A stretch of 13,222 nt of DNA. It comes from Thermoprotei archaeon. Lineage in GTDB: Archaea; Thermoproteota; Thermoprotei_A; Sulfolobales; WANQ01. Positions 1-6,967 of the stretch are shown in pieces (position 1 is the first letter of the stretch; each line of letters starts with the position of its first letter). Location: assembly GCA_027038805.1 (NCBI GenBank), contig JALWGO010000115.1:1-13222 (forward strand), read 5' to 3'. The position numbers and the translations under genes are program-made. The notes beneath the pieces are model-generated. The model saw nothing but the letters and a program-made list of their open reading frames with translations, had not been told where the DNA came from and made no database searches.

Positions 1-8
1 AAGCTCAT
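1..8 (-). CDS. Start of a further minus-strand gene, cut off by the window edge (possible VapC toxin)
   Basis: An ATG at 8-6 on the minus strand follows the stop codon of the antitoxin-like gene with a single intervening base. Only Met-Ser and part of a third codon are inside the window. A weak GGAAG-like ribosome binding site lies in the end of the preceding gene. In VapBC pairs the PIN-domain toxin gene normally follows the antitoxin with this kind of spacing, so a VapC toxin is the expected neighbour. That is inference from context; nothing in two codons identifies the product. Confidence 0.3.
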
Positions 9-9
9 T

Positions 10-228
10 TTATCTTCTTCCCATAACTTTTTTCTTCATATTAACGTACTCGGCAACAGCAGTGGGAGATAAGTCTATCTTTATTTTATCAACCGCCTTT
101 TTAAATTCTGTTACATGCCATCTCTCAATAAGCAAGTTTATTAGCTCATTATATGATTGAGTTCCGAGTTTCTCTCTCATCTCTTTTAGTCTCTTCCAGG
201 TTTTCTCGTCGACGGCTATAGTCTTCAT
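10..228 (-). CDS. VapB-like antitoxin, small ribbon-helix-helix type protein (72 aa)
   Basis: A small basic protein beginning MKTIAVDEKTWKRLKEM, followed by SYNELINLLIERW at about residues 25-37. A short beta strand followed by two predicted helices is the layout of VapB/CopG-type antitoxins that bind DNA as dimers and neutralise a PIN-domain toxin through the C-terminal tail. The C-terminus (residues 38-72) is charged and likely the toxin-binding part. The start is supported by a near-perfect ribosome binding site, GAGGTGGT (minus strand, 244-237), 8 bases before the ATG and lying inside the last codons of the upstream glycosidase. The gene begins 4 bases after that stop codon, so it is probably co-transcribed with and translationally coupled to the GH1 gene. 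Family assignment rests on motif appearance only; another small DNA-binding regulator is possible. Confidence 0.6.
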   Translation of the reverse strand: MKTIAVDEKTWKRLKEMREKLGTQSYNELINLLIERWHVTEFKKAVDKIKIDLSPTAVAEYVNMKKKVMGRR

Positions 229-232
229 AAGG

Positions 233-1783
233 TTATACCACCTCTGTTTTTATCAAGTATTTCATATACTCTCTTGGTATCGAGTTTGATTGCACTATCT
301 CCTTATATATTTTTGATGAGGGTCTAGGTATTCTATCTTTTGTTATAAGGTCTACTTCATACAATCCAAACTTTTGCCTGAAACCATGAGCCCATTCATA
401 GTTGTCTGTGAGGGCCCAGTGTAAGTATCCATTGATTCTTATCCCTTCTTGGAGTAACTCATATATCATATATAAGTGATTTACAATATATGCTGGCCTA
501 TATATGTCTCGTGAATCTGATGTACCGTTCTCAGTGATATACAGATTATCTACATAGCTTTTAGCTAACCTTATAGCAGTCTTAATGCCCTCGGGGTAGT
601 GTTCCCAGCCCATGCCATCACACCATCTACCGATCCTTGATATCCCATAGGGTGTGCAGGCATAGCCGTAGCCCGGTACTGCATCGAAGTCTAGTATTTT
701 GTAGCCTTTGAATCGTTCTGCTTCTCTCCTAACAACGAGTCTTGTATAATAGTTTACTCCAAACCAGTCAAGTTTTCCTCCAAGTACTGGTGGTTTCACT
801 ATTGTTTCTTGATCAAGACCTATGTCTAGGCTTCCCTTAACGATAGCGTTCAGTATTAACTCGTTGTGAAAGTACGAATAATGTTCAGCCGCAATACTAC
901 TCTCTACGTCTCCTAGATCATACGCTGGTATTATATTATGTATTAATCCCACTTCAGCTGGTTTACTGGAACCCGGATCTGCTTTTGCTTGATCGAATTT
1001 CCTTATCATATCATATGCTAGTGCATGAGCAATAACGATATTTGATATAGCTTTTGATACACTCTCTACTGCTAGTACGCCCGGTGGGAACCCAGTATAT
1101 GTACCCATGTATCCAAGTTCTACTGGTACCATTGGCTCATTCATAGTTGACCATAAGTCAACTAGGTCACCGAACTTCCATGCTAGGTAAGCTGCATATT
1201 TAGCGAATTCTACTGGAAATCTATCGTCAAGGAGTCCTAATGGGCCTTCTCTTAAATTACTCGCCCTGGCCCTTAAGGGGTTATGTAACCAGTATGGAAG
1301 TGTGAAATGGAATAAGTTTACAATAACCTTGAATCCCAGTTGTCTAAGATCTAGTATGATCTCTCTATATAGCCTAACTGCATCCTTATTAGCTATCTCA
1401 TCAAGTTTGCGTAGGTCTTCCTCTGTTATTCTAACATGCTTTACTAGATTATTACCATCGTATTCCACGTCAACATCTATTAACCATGTAGGATGGGGAA
1501 ATATTCTACTCCATTCAACTCCTATTCTATAAATATTCAATCCCAGGCTATGCGCTATCTCGTGATCCTTCTTAAACAACTCTATATAATCAATACCGTC
1601 TTCAGGTAGGTCACCGCTTACAAGTTTCGTAGAGATATTGTGTGGATCTCTAACCCAGTGCCACCAGTCCGTATTTGTATCGATAAAACGCCTATACATG
1701 TCACCCATTTCAAACTGGAAGCCTGATTGGGAAACCCCCCACTTAAACTCTTGGGGGAACTCCACTCTCACACCATTAATCAT
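233..1783 (-). CDS. Beta-glycosidase of family GH1 (LacS/CelB type)
   Basis: A retaining beta-glycosidase expected to hydrolyse cellobiose, other beta-linked oligosaccharides and aryl-glycosides in the cytoplasm; there is no signal peptide. The sequence follows Sulfolobus LacS closely: FKWGVSQSGFQFEMG near the start, NTDWWHWVRDP, LVSGDLPEDG, VEWSRIFP, the acid/base motif STMNEP and the nucleophile motif ITENG, then GYLHWALTDNYEWAHGF near the end. Counting from the GTG at 1795, the acid/base is E220 and the nucleophile E422; from the ATG used here they are E216 and E418. At 516 aa it is slightly longer than LacS (about 490). I prefer the ATG at 1783 to the GTG at 1795 because GTGGTG (1795-1790) sits 6 bases before the ATG and works as its ribosome binding site. 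The gene diverges from the sugar-transport operon and is followed closely by an antitoxin-like gene. Confidence 0.93.
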   Translation of the reverse strand: MINGVRVEFPQEFKWGVSQSGFQFEMGDMYRRFIDTNTDWWHWVRDPHNISTKLVSGDLPEDGIDYIELFKKDHEIAHSLGLNIYRIGVEWSRIFPHPTWLIDVDVEYDGNNLVKHVRITEEDLRKLDEIANKDAVRLYREIILDLRQLGFKVIVNLFHFTLPYWLHNPLRARASNLREGPLGLLDDRFPVEFAKYAAYLAWKFGDLVDLWSTMNEPMVPVELGYMGTYTGFPPGVLAVESVSKAISNIVIAHALAYDMIRKFDQAKADPGSSKPAEVGLIHNIIPAYDLGDVESSIAAEHYSYFHNELILNAIVKGSLDIGLDQETIVKPPVLGGKLDWFGVNYYTRLVVRREAERFKGYKILDFDAVPGYGYACTPYGISRIGRWCDGMGWEHYPEGIKTAIRLAKSYVDNLYITENGTSDSRDIYRPAYIVNHLYMIYELLQEGIRINGYLHWALTDNYEWAHGFRQKFGLYEVDLITKDRIPRPSSKIYKEIVQSNSIPREYMKYLIKTEVV

Positions 1784-1816
1784 ATTGTACACCACGTTTA
1801 TCTAGTACATTTATTG

Positions 1817-1836
1817 AATTTATAAATTTCTTCTAC
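1817..1836 (-). promoter_or_regulatory. Archaeal promoter (TATA/BRE) for the GH1 gene
   Basis: On the minus strand an A/G-rich BRE-like stretch (TAGAAGA, 1835-1829) precedes the TATA box centred in the palindrome AATTTATAAATT (1817-1828). Placing transcription start about 25 bases downstream of the TATA centre puts it near 1797-1800. This leaves a leader of about 15 bases that contains only the GTGGTG ribosome binding site. The position is predicted from spacing and not measured. Confidence 0.55.
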
Positions 1837-1876
1837 TCTTATAACTTATATTTTTTCAACATTCTTATAACTGCTG

Positions 1877-1893
1877 GAAAAACTTATAAGTTT
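1877..1893 (+). promoter_or_regulatory. Archaeal promoter (BRE/TATA) for the transport operon, inside a 14-bp palindrome
   Basis: The A-rich BRE (GAAAAA, 1877-1882) is followed by the TATA element CTTATAA (1883-1889). The box lies in a perfect 14-bp palindrome, AAACTTATAAGTTT (1880-1893). Predicted transcription start is near 1912, giving a leader of about 14 bases. The ribosome binding site GGTGG (1915-1919) lies 6 bases before the ATG at 1926. The palindrome over the TATA box could be a repressor operator, but this is inference. Confidence 0.55.
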
Positions 1894-1925
1894 AACCATT
1901 ACTTACATTAATATGGTGGAATAGT

Positions 1926-3974
1926 ATGAATAGAAAGTATTCTATTCTAAGTCTAATTCTGATAACCCTAGTGATATTGTCGACTTCAACAATTGCCTGG
2001 GCGCAACAAACACCACCTAGAGATGAAACTGTTGTTATCGGTGGAGGAATGTGGGCGCCTCCAACAAACTTTAACCCACTAGTACCATGGGCAGCTACAA
2101 CTGGTACTATTGGACTGATCTATGAGGTTCTATACCTATATTTGCCGCACACTAATAAATGGGTTCCATGGCTAGCGGCTGAGGAGCCTAAATGGTTGAG
2201 CAATGATACTCTTCAGATAAAGCTAAGAGATACTTACTGGTGGGACGGCAAACCATTGACAAGTGAAGACGTAAAGTTCACTTTCTACGACTTACCGAAA
2301 ATGCTACCATCAGTATACTATGCCTCGATTACAAGCTATCTTGTAAGCGTAGAGACTCCGGATGAGAAGACAGTGATCTTTCACTTTAATAAAACAGCGC
2401 TCAACTATCCGCAACTATACTACTACTTGTATAGCATACCTATACTACCAAAGCATGTATTTGAGCCTATAGTAAAAGAAAAGGGACAAGACGTACTTAA
2501 AATGCAAATTGTTGGTGCAGACAAACCTGAGAATATTGTAGGCTCTGGTATGTATAAGGTATACTCTACCACTGAGGACACCATATACTATGTAAGAAAC
2601 GATAACTGGTGGGGTAAGAAATACTTTGGCACACCAGGGCCCAAGTATATAAAATACATAATGGTATTCAGTAACCAAGTAGCATTAGCAATGCTCATAA
2701 GAGGAGACTTAGATTGGAGTAACTTCTTCATACCAGGCATACCACAGCTAGTAAAACAATACAACTTCATCGTGACATACTATAAAGATAAGCCATACTA
2801 TCTACCAGCCAATGTAGCGTACTTATTCATAAACCATAATAAGAAACCATTAAACGACCCAGTATTTAGAAAAGCCTTATACTATGCAATAGACTTGAAT
2901 AGAATAGTAAATGAGGTATATGGTGGAGCCGTACTAAAAGCAAACCCGGTCGGTCTAATCGAAATACCAGCGTGGAAAGATTTTCTAGCCAAGGACTTGT
3001 TAGCAAAATACAATTATACATATGACCCGGAGAAAGCAAAAGAACTACTTGATAAAGCAGGCTACATTGATAGGAATGGTGATGGTTGGAGGGATACCCC
3101 AGACGGTAAAACCATAGAGCTAAAGGTCACCGTGCCATACGGATGGACCGACTGGATGCAGGCAGCAATCATCATCGCCGACTGCTTAAAAGCTGTTGGA
3201 ATAAAAGCCGAACCCGATTTCCCAGCCTATGGAGTATACAGTGACATGATGTATAAGGGAGAATTCGATCTTCTAATAAACAACTTCGGCAGCTTCGTTT
3301 CACCATCACCGTATACCCTATACAACTGGGCCTTCTGGCCAGATGCGCCACCAGTAGGAGAATATAGCTGGAGCGGGAACTTTGGCAGATACCATAACGA
3401 TAACTTAACTAGAATACTAGAACAAATAGCACACACCCCATTATCAGATAAGGAAACATTAAAGAAGCTATATAGAGAACTAGAGAAGATACTATTAGAT
3501 GAAATGCCATACATACCACTATGGTATAATGCCTACTGGTTCCAGGCAACAACATTACACTGGAAAGGATGGCCTACAGCAGAAAACCCCTATGCGGTAC
3601 CAGTTACATGGCCTGGCAGATGGCAGGATGGAGGACTACTAGTGCTACTACACTTAAAACCAGTTACACCATCAACTCCAACGACTAGTAGTCCATTACC
3701 AACTACTACTTCATCGCCAAGTCCAACAACAACAAGTAAGACTACAACCAGCAGCCCAACAACCACAAAAACAACAAGCACACCAACAAAAACAACCACA
3801 ACAACCAGTAAGACTACAACATCGGCGCCAAGTACTACATCCTCACCCCCACCATCTACAAGCACTACTACAACACCTAGTACAGGTGGAGGGACGGGAT
3901 GGCTCTATGCGACAATAGCAATAATAATTATTATAATAGTAGTAGTTGCAGCAATATATGTTAAGAAGAAATAA
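1926..3974 (+). CDS. ABC transporter substrate-binding protein, oligopeptide family (SBP_bac_5), membrane-anchored; probably oligosaccharide-binding
   Basis: A 682-aa extracellular solute receptor. A signal peptide occupies residues 1-26 (hydrophobic core about 7-23, likely cleavage after AWA, before QQTPPRDE), without a lipoprotein cysteine. Residues about 30-575 form the family 5 binding fold, with typical stretches such as WWDGKPLTSEDVKFTF, FRKALYYAIDLNRIV and YDPEKAKELLDKAGYID. It is rich in Trp and Tyr, which suits sugar stacking. Residues about 580-657 are a Thr/Ser/Pro stalk, probably O-glycosylated. Residues 659-679 are a hydrophobic anchor ending in KKK. Archaeal di/oligopeptide-class receptors with this stalk and anchor are known to bind cellobiose or maltose in Sulfolobus. 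Position between a beta-glycosidase and a GH12 protein makes a beta-gluco-oligosaccharide ligand likely. A peptide ligand is not excluded. Confidence 0.9.
   Translation: MNRKYSILSLILITLVILSTSTIAWAQQTPPRDETVVIGGGMWAPPTNFNPLVPWAATTGTIGLIYEVLYLYLPHTNKWVPWLAAEEPKWLSNDTLQIKLRDTYWWDGKPLTSEDVKFTFYDLPKMLPSVYYASITSYLVSVETPDEKTVIFHFNKTALNYPQLYYYLYSIPILPKHVFEPIVKEKGQDVLKMQIVGADKPENIVGSGMYKVYSTTEDTIYYVRNDNWWGKKYFGTPGPKYIKYIMVFSNQVALAMLIRGDLDWSNFFIPGIPQLVKQYNFIVTYYKDKPYYLPANVAYLFINHNKKPLNDPVFRKALYYAIDLNRIVNEVYGGAVLKANPVGLIEIPAWKDFLAKDLLAKYNYTYDPEKAKELLDKAGYIDRNGDGWRDTPDGKTIELKVTVPYGWTDWMQAAIIIADCLKAVGIKAEPDFPAYGVYSDMMYKGEFDLLINNFGSFVSPSPYTLYNWAFWPDAPPVGEYSWSGNFGRYHNDNLTRILEQIAHTPLSDKETLKKLYRELEKILLDEMPYIPLWYNAYWFQATTLHWKGWPTAENPYAVPVTWPGRWQDGGLLVLLHLKPVTPSTPTTSSPLPTTTSSPSPTTTSKTTTSSPTTTKTTSTPTKTTTTTSKTTTSAPSTTSSPPPSTSTTTTPSTGGGTGWLYATIAIIIIIIVVVAAIYVKKK
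3660..3890 (+). repeat. Low-complexity Thr/Ser/Pro stalk-coding region with an internal direct repeat
   Basis: Codons here are almost all Thr, Ser, Pro and Lys. The 14-mer AGTAAGACTACAAC occurs at 3735-3748 and again at 3807-3820, exactly 72 bases (24 codons) apart and in the same frame, each encoding TSKTTTS. This suggests the stalk grew by in-frame duplication. A long antisense open frame in the same stretch is an artefact of this composition. Confidence 0.75.
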
Positions 3975-4018
3975 TGGGGAAGACCCATGTTTTACCATTA
4001 TAGCAATTATTTTTTATT
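3974..4018 (+). terminator. Hairpin plus T-run after the binding-protein gene: partial terminator or mRNA 3' stabiliser
   Basis: A small stem, ATGGG (3974-3978) with CCCAT (3984-3988) and a 5-base loop, starts at the last base of the stop codon. About 20 bases later a run of T (TTATTTTTTATT, 4007-4018) resembles an archaeal T-rich termination signal. It would let the binding protein be made in excess over the permeases and ATPases, a common arrangement in ABC operons. The stem is short, so termination efficiency is uncertain. Confidence 0.4.
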
Positions 4019-4023
4019 AAAAT

Positions 4024-4040
4024 ACAAATTAAATATAATA
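4024..4040 (+). promoter_or_regulatory. Possible secondary promoter ahead of the permease genes
   Basis: ACAAATT (4024-4030) followed by AAATATAATA (4031-4040) looks like a BRE/TATA pair and would start transcription near 4062, about 50 bases before the permease. The whole 138-bp gap (3975-4112) is extremely AT-rich, so chance TATA-like sequence is likely and this is a weak call. Confidence 0.25.
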
Positions 4041-4112
4041 ACCTATAACATAGTCTCATATTATTCAGACAAAATTATTACATCGAAACTATAGAATTGA
4101 GGGCGCATAATA

Positions 4113-5105
4113 GTGGGATTAGCCAGGTATATATTGAGGAGAGTAATATTATACGTTATTGTATTCTTCGTTGCCTTAAGCATTGCGTGGCTCATCCCAA
4201 GACTATTGGGTAACCCCATAGCTATAATTATTGCTAGGCTGGGCCCCGGTCAAGCCGGAGCTGCCATATCTGCCTCATATTTCATGCAGGCTTTCGGCCT
4301 TAACAAACCCCTATACTTGCAATACTTATTATTTATTCAAGGGCTATTGCATGGCGACCTCGGGATTAGTGTATGGTTGCTCGGTAAGCCTGTTTCAAGT
4401 ATAGTGTTTAAGGCTCTTATCTTTGATCTCATATTAATGGCTCCAGCTATCATTGTTAGCTGGTTTATAGGCAACTATCTTGGAGCCCTTGCTGCTAGGT
4501 ATAGGTCTCTTGATAGGATACTTTTACCCATACTCTATATTCTCGCTACTACACCTTACTTCGTATTAGCAATGTTCCTACAATGGGTATTATCCGTACA
4601 GTATAAGATATTCCCTACAGTGGTTTATTCAACAGTATTTGACCAACTCTTATCAAATCCGAGCTGGGATACATTTACCGCATTTCTTAGTACGTGGTTT
4701 TTACCCTTCCTAAGCCTAGTTCTAATTTCTATGGGCGGCTGGGCTTCTGGTATGCGTTCACTTATGATATATGAGCTTGAATCAAATTACTCTAGATTCA
4801 TGGAGATGCTAGGCTTATCTAAGAGAAAGATTTCTGCCTATGCATTTAGGTATGCGATAAACCCACAAATCACTGGCTTAGGAATACAGTTAGGTACAAT
4901 GGTAGCTGGAGCTATTGCTGTCGAATACATATTTAATTATCCGGGACTCGGCTACTTCTTATTTAATGCAATAATAAACAATGATCCCTTCCTACTTCAA
5001 GGAGCGATACTAGTAGTCATATTAATGGTTATAGTAGCTAACTTCATCGTTGACATGCTCTACGCTATACTTGACCCAAGAATAAGGGTAGGCGTGGTGG
5101 GCTAG
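4113..5105 (+). CDS. ABC transporter permease, DppB/OppB family
   Basis: An integral membrane subunit of 330 aa that forms half of the import channel. It opens with the family N-terminal segment LARYILRRVILYVIVFFVALSIAW (first membrane helix, about residues 9-28) and has further hydrophobic segments at about 104-126, 136-160, 196-212, 255-272 and 296-318. The cytoplasmic EAA coupling loop, which contacts an ATPase, is at about residues 222-252 (MEMLGLSKRKISAYAFRYA). The YPGLG motif at 276-280 and the closing DPRIR are typical of the family. The start is a GTG supported by GAGGG (4099-4103), 9 bases upstream. Its stop codon abuts the next gene's start directly. The transporter context points to oligosaccharide uptake, but permeases of this family do not reveal the substrate. 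Confidence 0.9.
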   Translation: MGLARYILRRVILYVIVFFVALSIAWLIPRLLGNPIAIIIARLGPGQAGAAISASYFMQAFGLNKPLYLQYLLFIQGLLHGDLGISVWLLGKPVSSIVFKALIFDLILMAPAIIVSWFIGNYLGALAARYRSLDRILLPILYILATTPYFVLAMFLQWVLSVQYKIFPTVVYSTVFDQLLSNPSWDTFTAFLSTWFLPFLSLVLISMGGWASGMRSLMIYELESNYSRFMEMLGLSKRKISAYAFRYAINPQITGLGIQLGTMVAGAIAVEYIFNYPGLGYFLFNAIINNDPFLLQGAILVVILMVIVANFIVDMLYAILDPRIRVGVVG

Positions 5106-5981
5106 GTGAGCTCTAAGTTAGAGTCCTGGTTAACAGACATAAGGACTAGTACAACTATAAGATTACTTAAAAAGAATGCAAAATTCTGGGCAAGTTTCTC
5201 AATAGTTGCGTCTATAATAGTATTAGGAATAATAGGCCCATACCTAACACCCTATGGCCCTAGAACACCTACAGGTACATTAATGTCTCCACCAAGTATG
5301 CGGCATCCTTTTGGAACTGATTATTTCGGATACGATGTGTTTGCCGAAACAGTTTATGGTATCCGTGTATCCTTATCCGTGGGGGTAATAGCTGCATTAA
5401 TAGCTACTATTATAGGAGTAGTTTTGGGTATGATAGCTGGTTTAAAGGGTGGTTTAACCGACGCAACAATAGATACTGTAATTAACATATTACTTGCAAT
5501 ACCACCAATACTAATAATGATATTAATAGCAGTATACATGGGTAAACGTGGAATAATTGAAATGGGAATACTTGTAGGAAGTCTTTCCTGGCATTGGACG
5601 GCTCGTGCAATAAGATCACAAGTAGCCTCAATGAAAGTATCCGAATATGTGTCATTGTCTTTCTTAAGCGGGAATTCTTTCATAAAAGTATTATTTAAGG
5701 ACATTCTCCCGAACATCGCATCATATTCATTGCTTGCCTTCGTAATACAGTTAAGCAATGCCATCATGACTATAGTTACATTAGAATTCCTGGGATTCGG
5801 TGCAACAGAGTGGTCTCTTGGAGCCATAGTTCAACTAGCAGTACTCTGGGGCGGCATAACTCTTGGCATATGGTGGTGGTTTACTTTTCCGGGAATAATC
5901 ATTATAGCCCTAATAACATCATTGTACATCCTCGTCGTCTCATTAGAAGAAGTATTTAATCCACGGCTTAGAAGAGAGTGA
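5106..5981 (+). CDS. ABC transporter permease, DppC/OppC family
   Basis: The partner channel subunit, 291 aa. Residues about 27-47 are the first helix. HPFGTDYFGYDVFAETVYGIRVSL (about 67-90) is the signature leading into the transport domain. Other helices are near 91-112, 121-145, 206-226 and 256-280. The EAA loop spans about 165-203 (WTARAIRSQVASMKVSEY to KDILPN), with the conserved Gly retained at G189 but Ser-Leu-Ser where Glu-Ala-Ala is usual. The GTG start follows the previous TAG without a gap, and GGTGGG (5096-5101) inside the upstream gene is its ribosome binding site, so translation is probably coupled. The stop overlaps the start region of the next gene. Confidence 0.9.
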   Translation: MSSKLESWLTDIRTSTTIRLLKKNAKFWASFSIVASIIVLGIIGPYLTPYGPRTPTGTLMSPPSMRHPFGTDYFGYDVFAETVYGIRVSLSVGVIAALIATIIGVVLGMIAGLKGGLTDATIDTVINILLAIPPILIMILIAVYMGKRGIIEMGILVGSLSWHWTARAIRSQVASMKVSEYVSLSFLSGNSFIKVLFKDILPNIASYSLLAFVIQLSNAIMTIVTLEFLGFGATEWSLGAIVQLAVLWGGITLGIWWWFTFPGIIIIALITSLYILVVSLEEVFNPRLRRE

Positions 5982-6967
5982 AGCTTATGGAAACTATACT
6001 AGAACTAGAAGACTACAAGGTATACTATAAGACTCTCTCAGGATACGTTCGCGCAGTTGATGGAGTTTCGTTTACGGTTAAAAAAGGAGAAATAGTAGGC
6101 CTTATTGGAGAAAGCGGATGTGGAAAGTCAACGCTAATAATGAGCCTAATTATTCGGAAACCTCCCATGATAGTAATGGGTGGGAAAGCTAGACTTAAAT
6201 CAATAGACTTGATAAATATAAGTGAGGTAGAGAGAAGAAAGATTTTACTAACAAAGATGTCAATAATCCCACAGTACGCTCTTGACGCTCTACCCGCTAT
6301 AAAGAGAATAAAGGCGTTTCTCGGAGACATAGCTAAAGATAAAGGTGTACCGGAGGAAGAAGTAATCGAAAAATTCATTGAAAGAGCAAGAATCATAGGG
6401 CTCCCAAGCGAAGTCATTAACATGTATCCAATAGAACTATCCGGAGGCATGCGCCAGAGAGTCGTGATAACACTAGCAACAATATTCTCACCAGACCTAT
6501 TAATAGCAGATGAGCCAACTTCAGCACTTGACGTAACAACTCAGAGACACGTCTTAGAACTACTTGCCGAACTACGCGATACAGGTATTATAGGATCACT
6601 TATATTTGTAACCCATGATATAGCAAGTGTTAGACAGATTGCAGACAAAATAATAGTAATGTATGCGGGAAAAGTAGTAGAGATAGGGGAAACAGAAGAC
6701 ATAGTTACTGACCCAAAACACCCCTATACAAGAAAACTCATAGAAGCAGTACCCAAACTCGGCATAAACTATAAGAAGAAAAGATTAAGCGGACTTCCAG
6801 GCTCTCCTCCTAGCCTCTTAACCCCGCCACCAGGATGCAGGTTCCATCCAAGATGCCCTCTAGCAATGACAATATGTAAGACCAGGGAGCCTCCATTAAA
6901 ACCCCTAAACGAATCACGCCTTGTCGCATGTTGGCTCTACGATCAAAGTAAGGGTGAACATTCATGA
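5978..6967 (+). CDS. ABC transporter ATP-binding protein, DppD/OppD family
   Basis: One of the two cytoplasmic ATPases driving uptake, 329 aa from the GTG at 5978. Walker A is GESGCGKST (44-52), the Q-loop is Q99, the signature is LSGGMRQ (154-160), Walker B is LLIADEP (174-180) with catalytic E179, and the H-loop is H213. The C-terminal oligo_HPY region keeps four cysteines (C287, C293, C300, C318) in the pattern CRFHPRCP...C...C. This pattern is conserved in oligopeptide-class ATPases, and related proteins have been found to hold an iron-sulfur cluster there. The GTG overlaps the previous stop codon (GTGA). An ATG at 5987 with GAGTGA upstream is an equally good start and would remove three residues. 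All catalytic motifs are intact. Confidence 0.92.
   Translation: MKLMETILELEDYKVYYKTLSGYVRAVDGVSFTVKKGEIVGLIGESGCGKSTLIMSLIIRKPPMIVMGGKARLKSIDLINISEVERRKILLTKMSIIPQYALDALPAIKRIKAFLGDIAKDKGVPEEEVIEKFIERARIIGLPSEVINMYPIELSGGMRQRVVITLATIFSPDLLIADEPTSALDVTTQRHVLELLAELRDTGIIGSLIFVTHDIASVRQIADKIIVMYAGKVVEIGETEDIVTDPKHPYTRKLIEAVPKLGINYKKKRLSGLPGSPPSLLTPPPGCRFHPRCPLAMTICKTREPPLKPLNESRLVACWLYDQSKGEHS

Noticed and set aside
1784..1795. GTG at 1795 as the GH1 start
   Set aside because: It has no ribosome binding site of its own and coincides with the GTGGTG sequence that serves the ATG at 1783.
3590..3865. A 91-codon minus-strand open frame of mostly Val and Gly
   Set aside because: It is the antisense reading of the Thr-rich stalk codons (ACA/ACT read backwards as TGT/AGT frames), with no ribosome binding site and an unnatural composition.
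3660..3890. CRISPR-like or tandem DNA repeat array
   Set aside because: The repetition follows codons of a Thr/Ser/Pro stalk within one long open frame; there are no regular spacers.
5354..5827. A 157-codon minus-strand open frame
   Set aside because: It lies antisense to the conserved DppC-type permease, has no family resemblance and no promoter or ribosome binding site.
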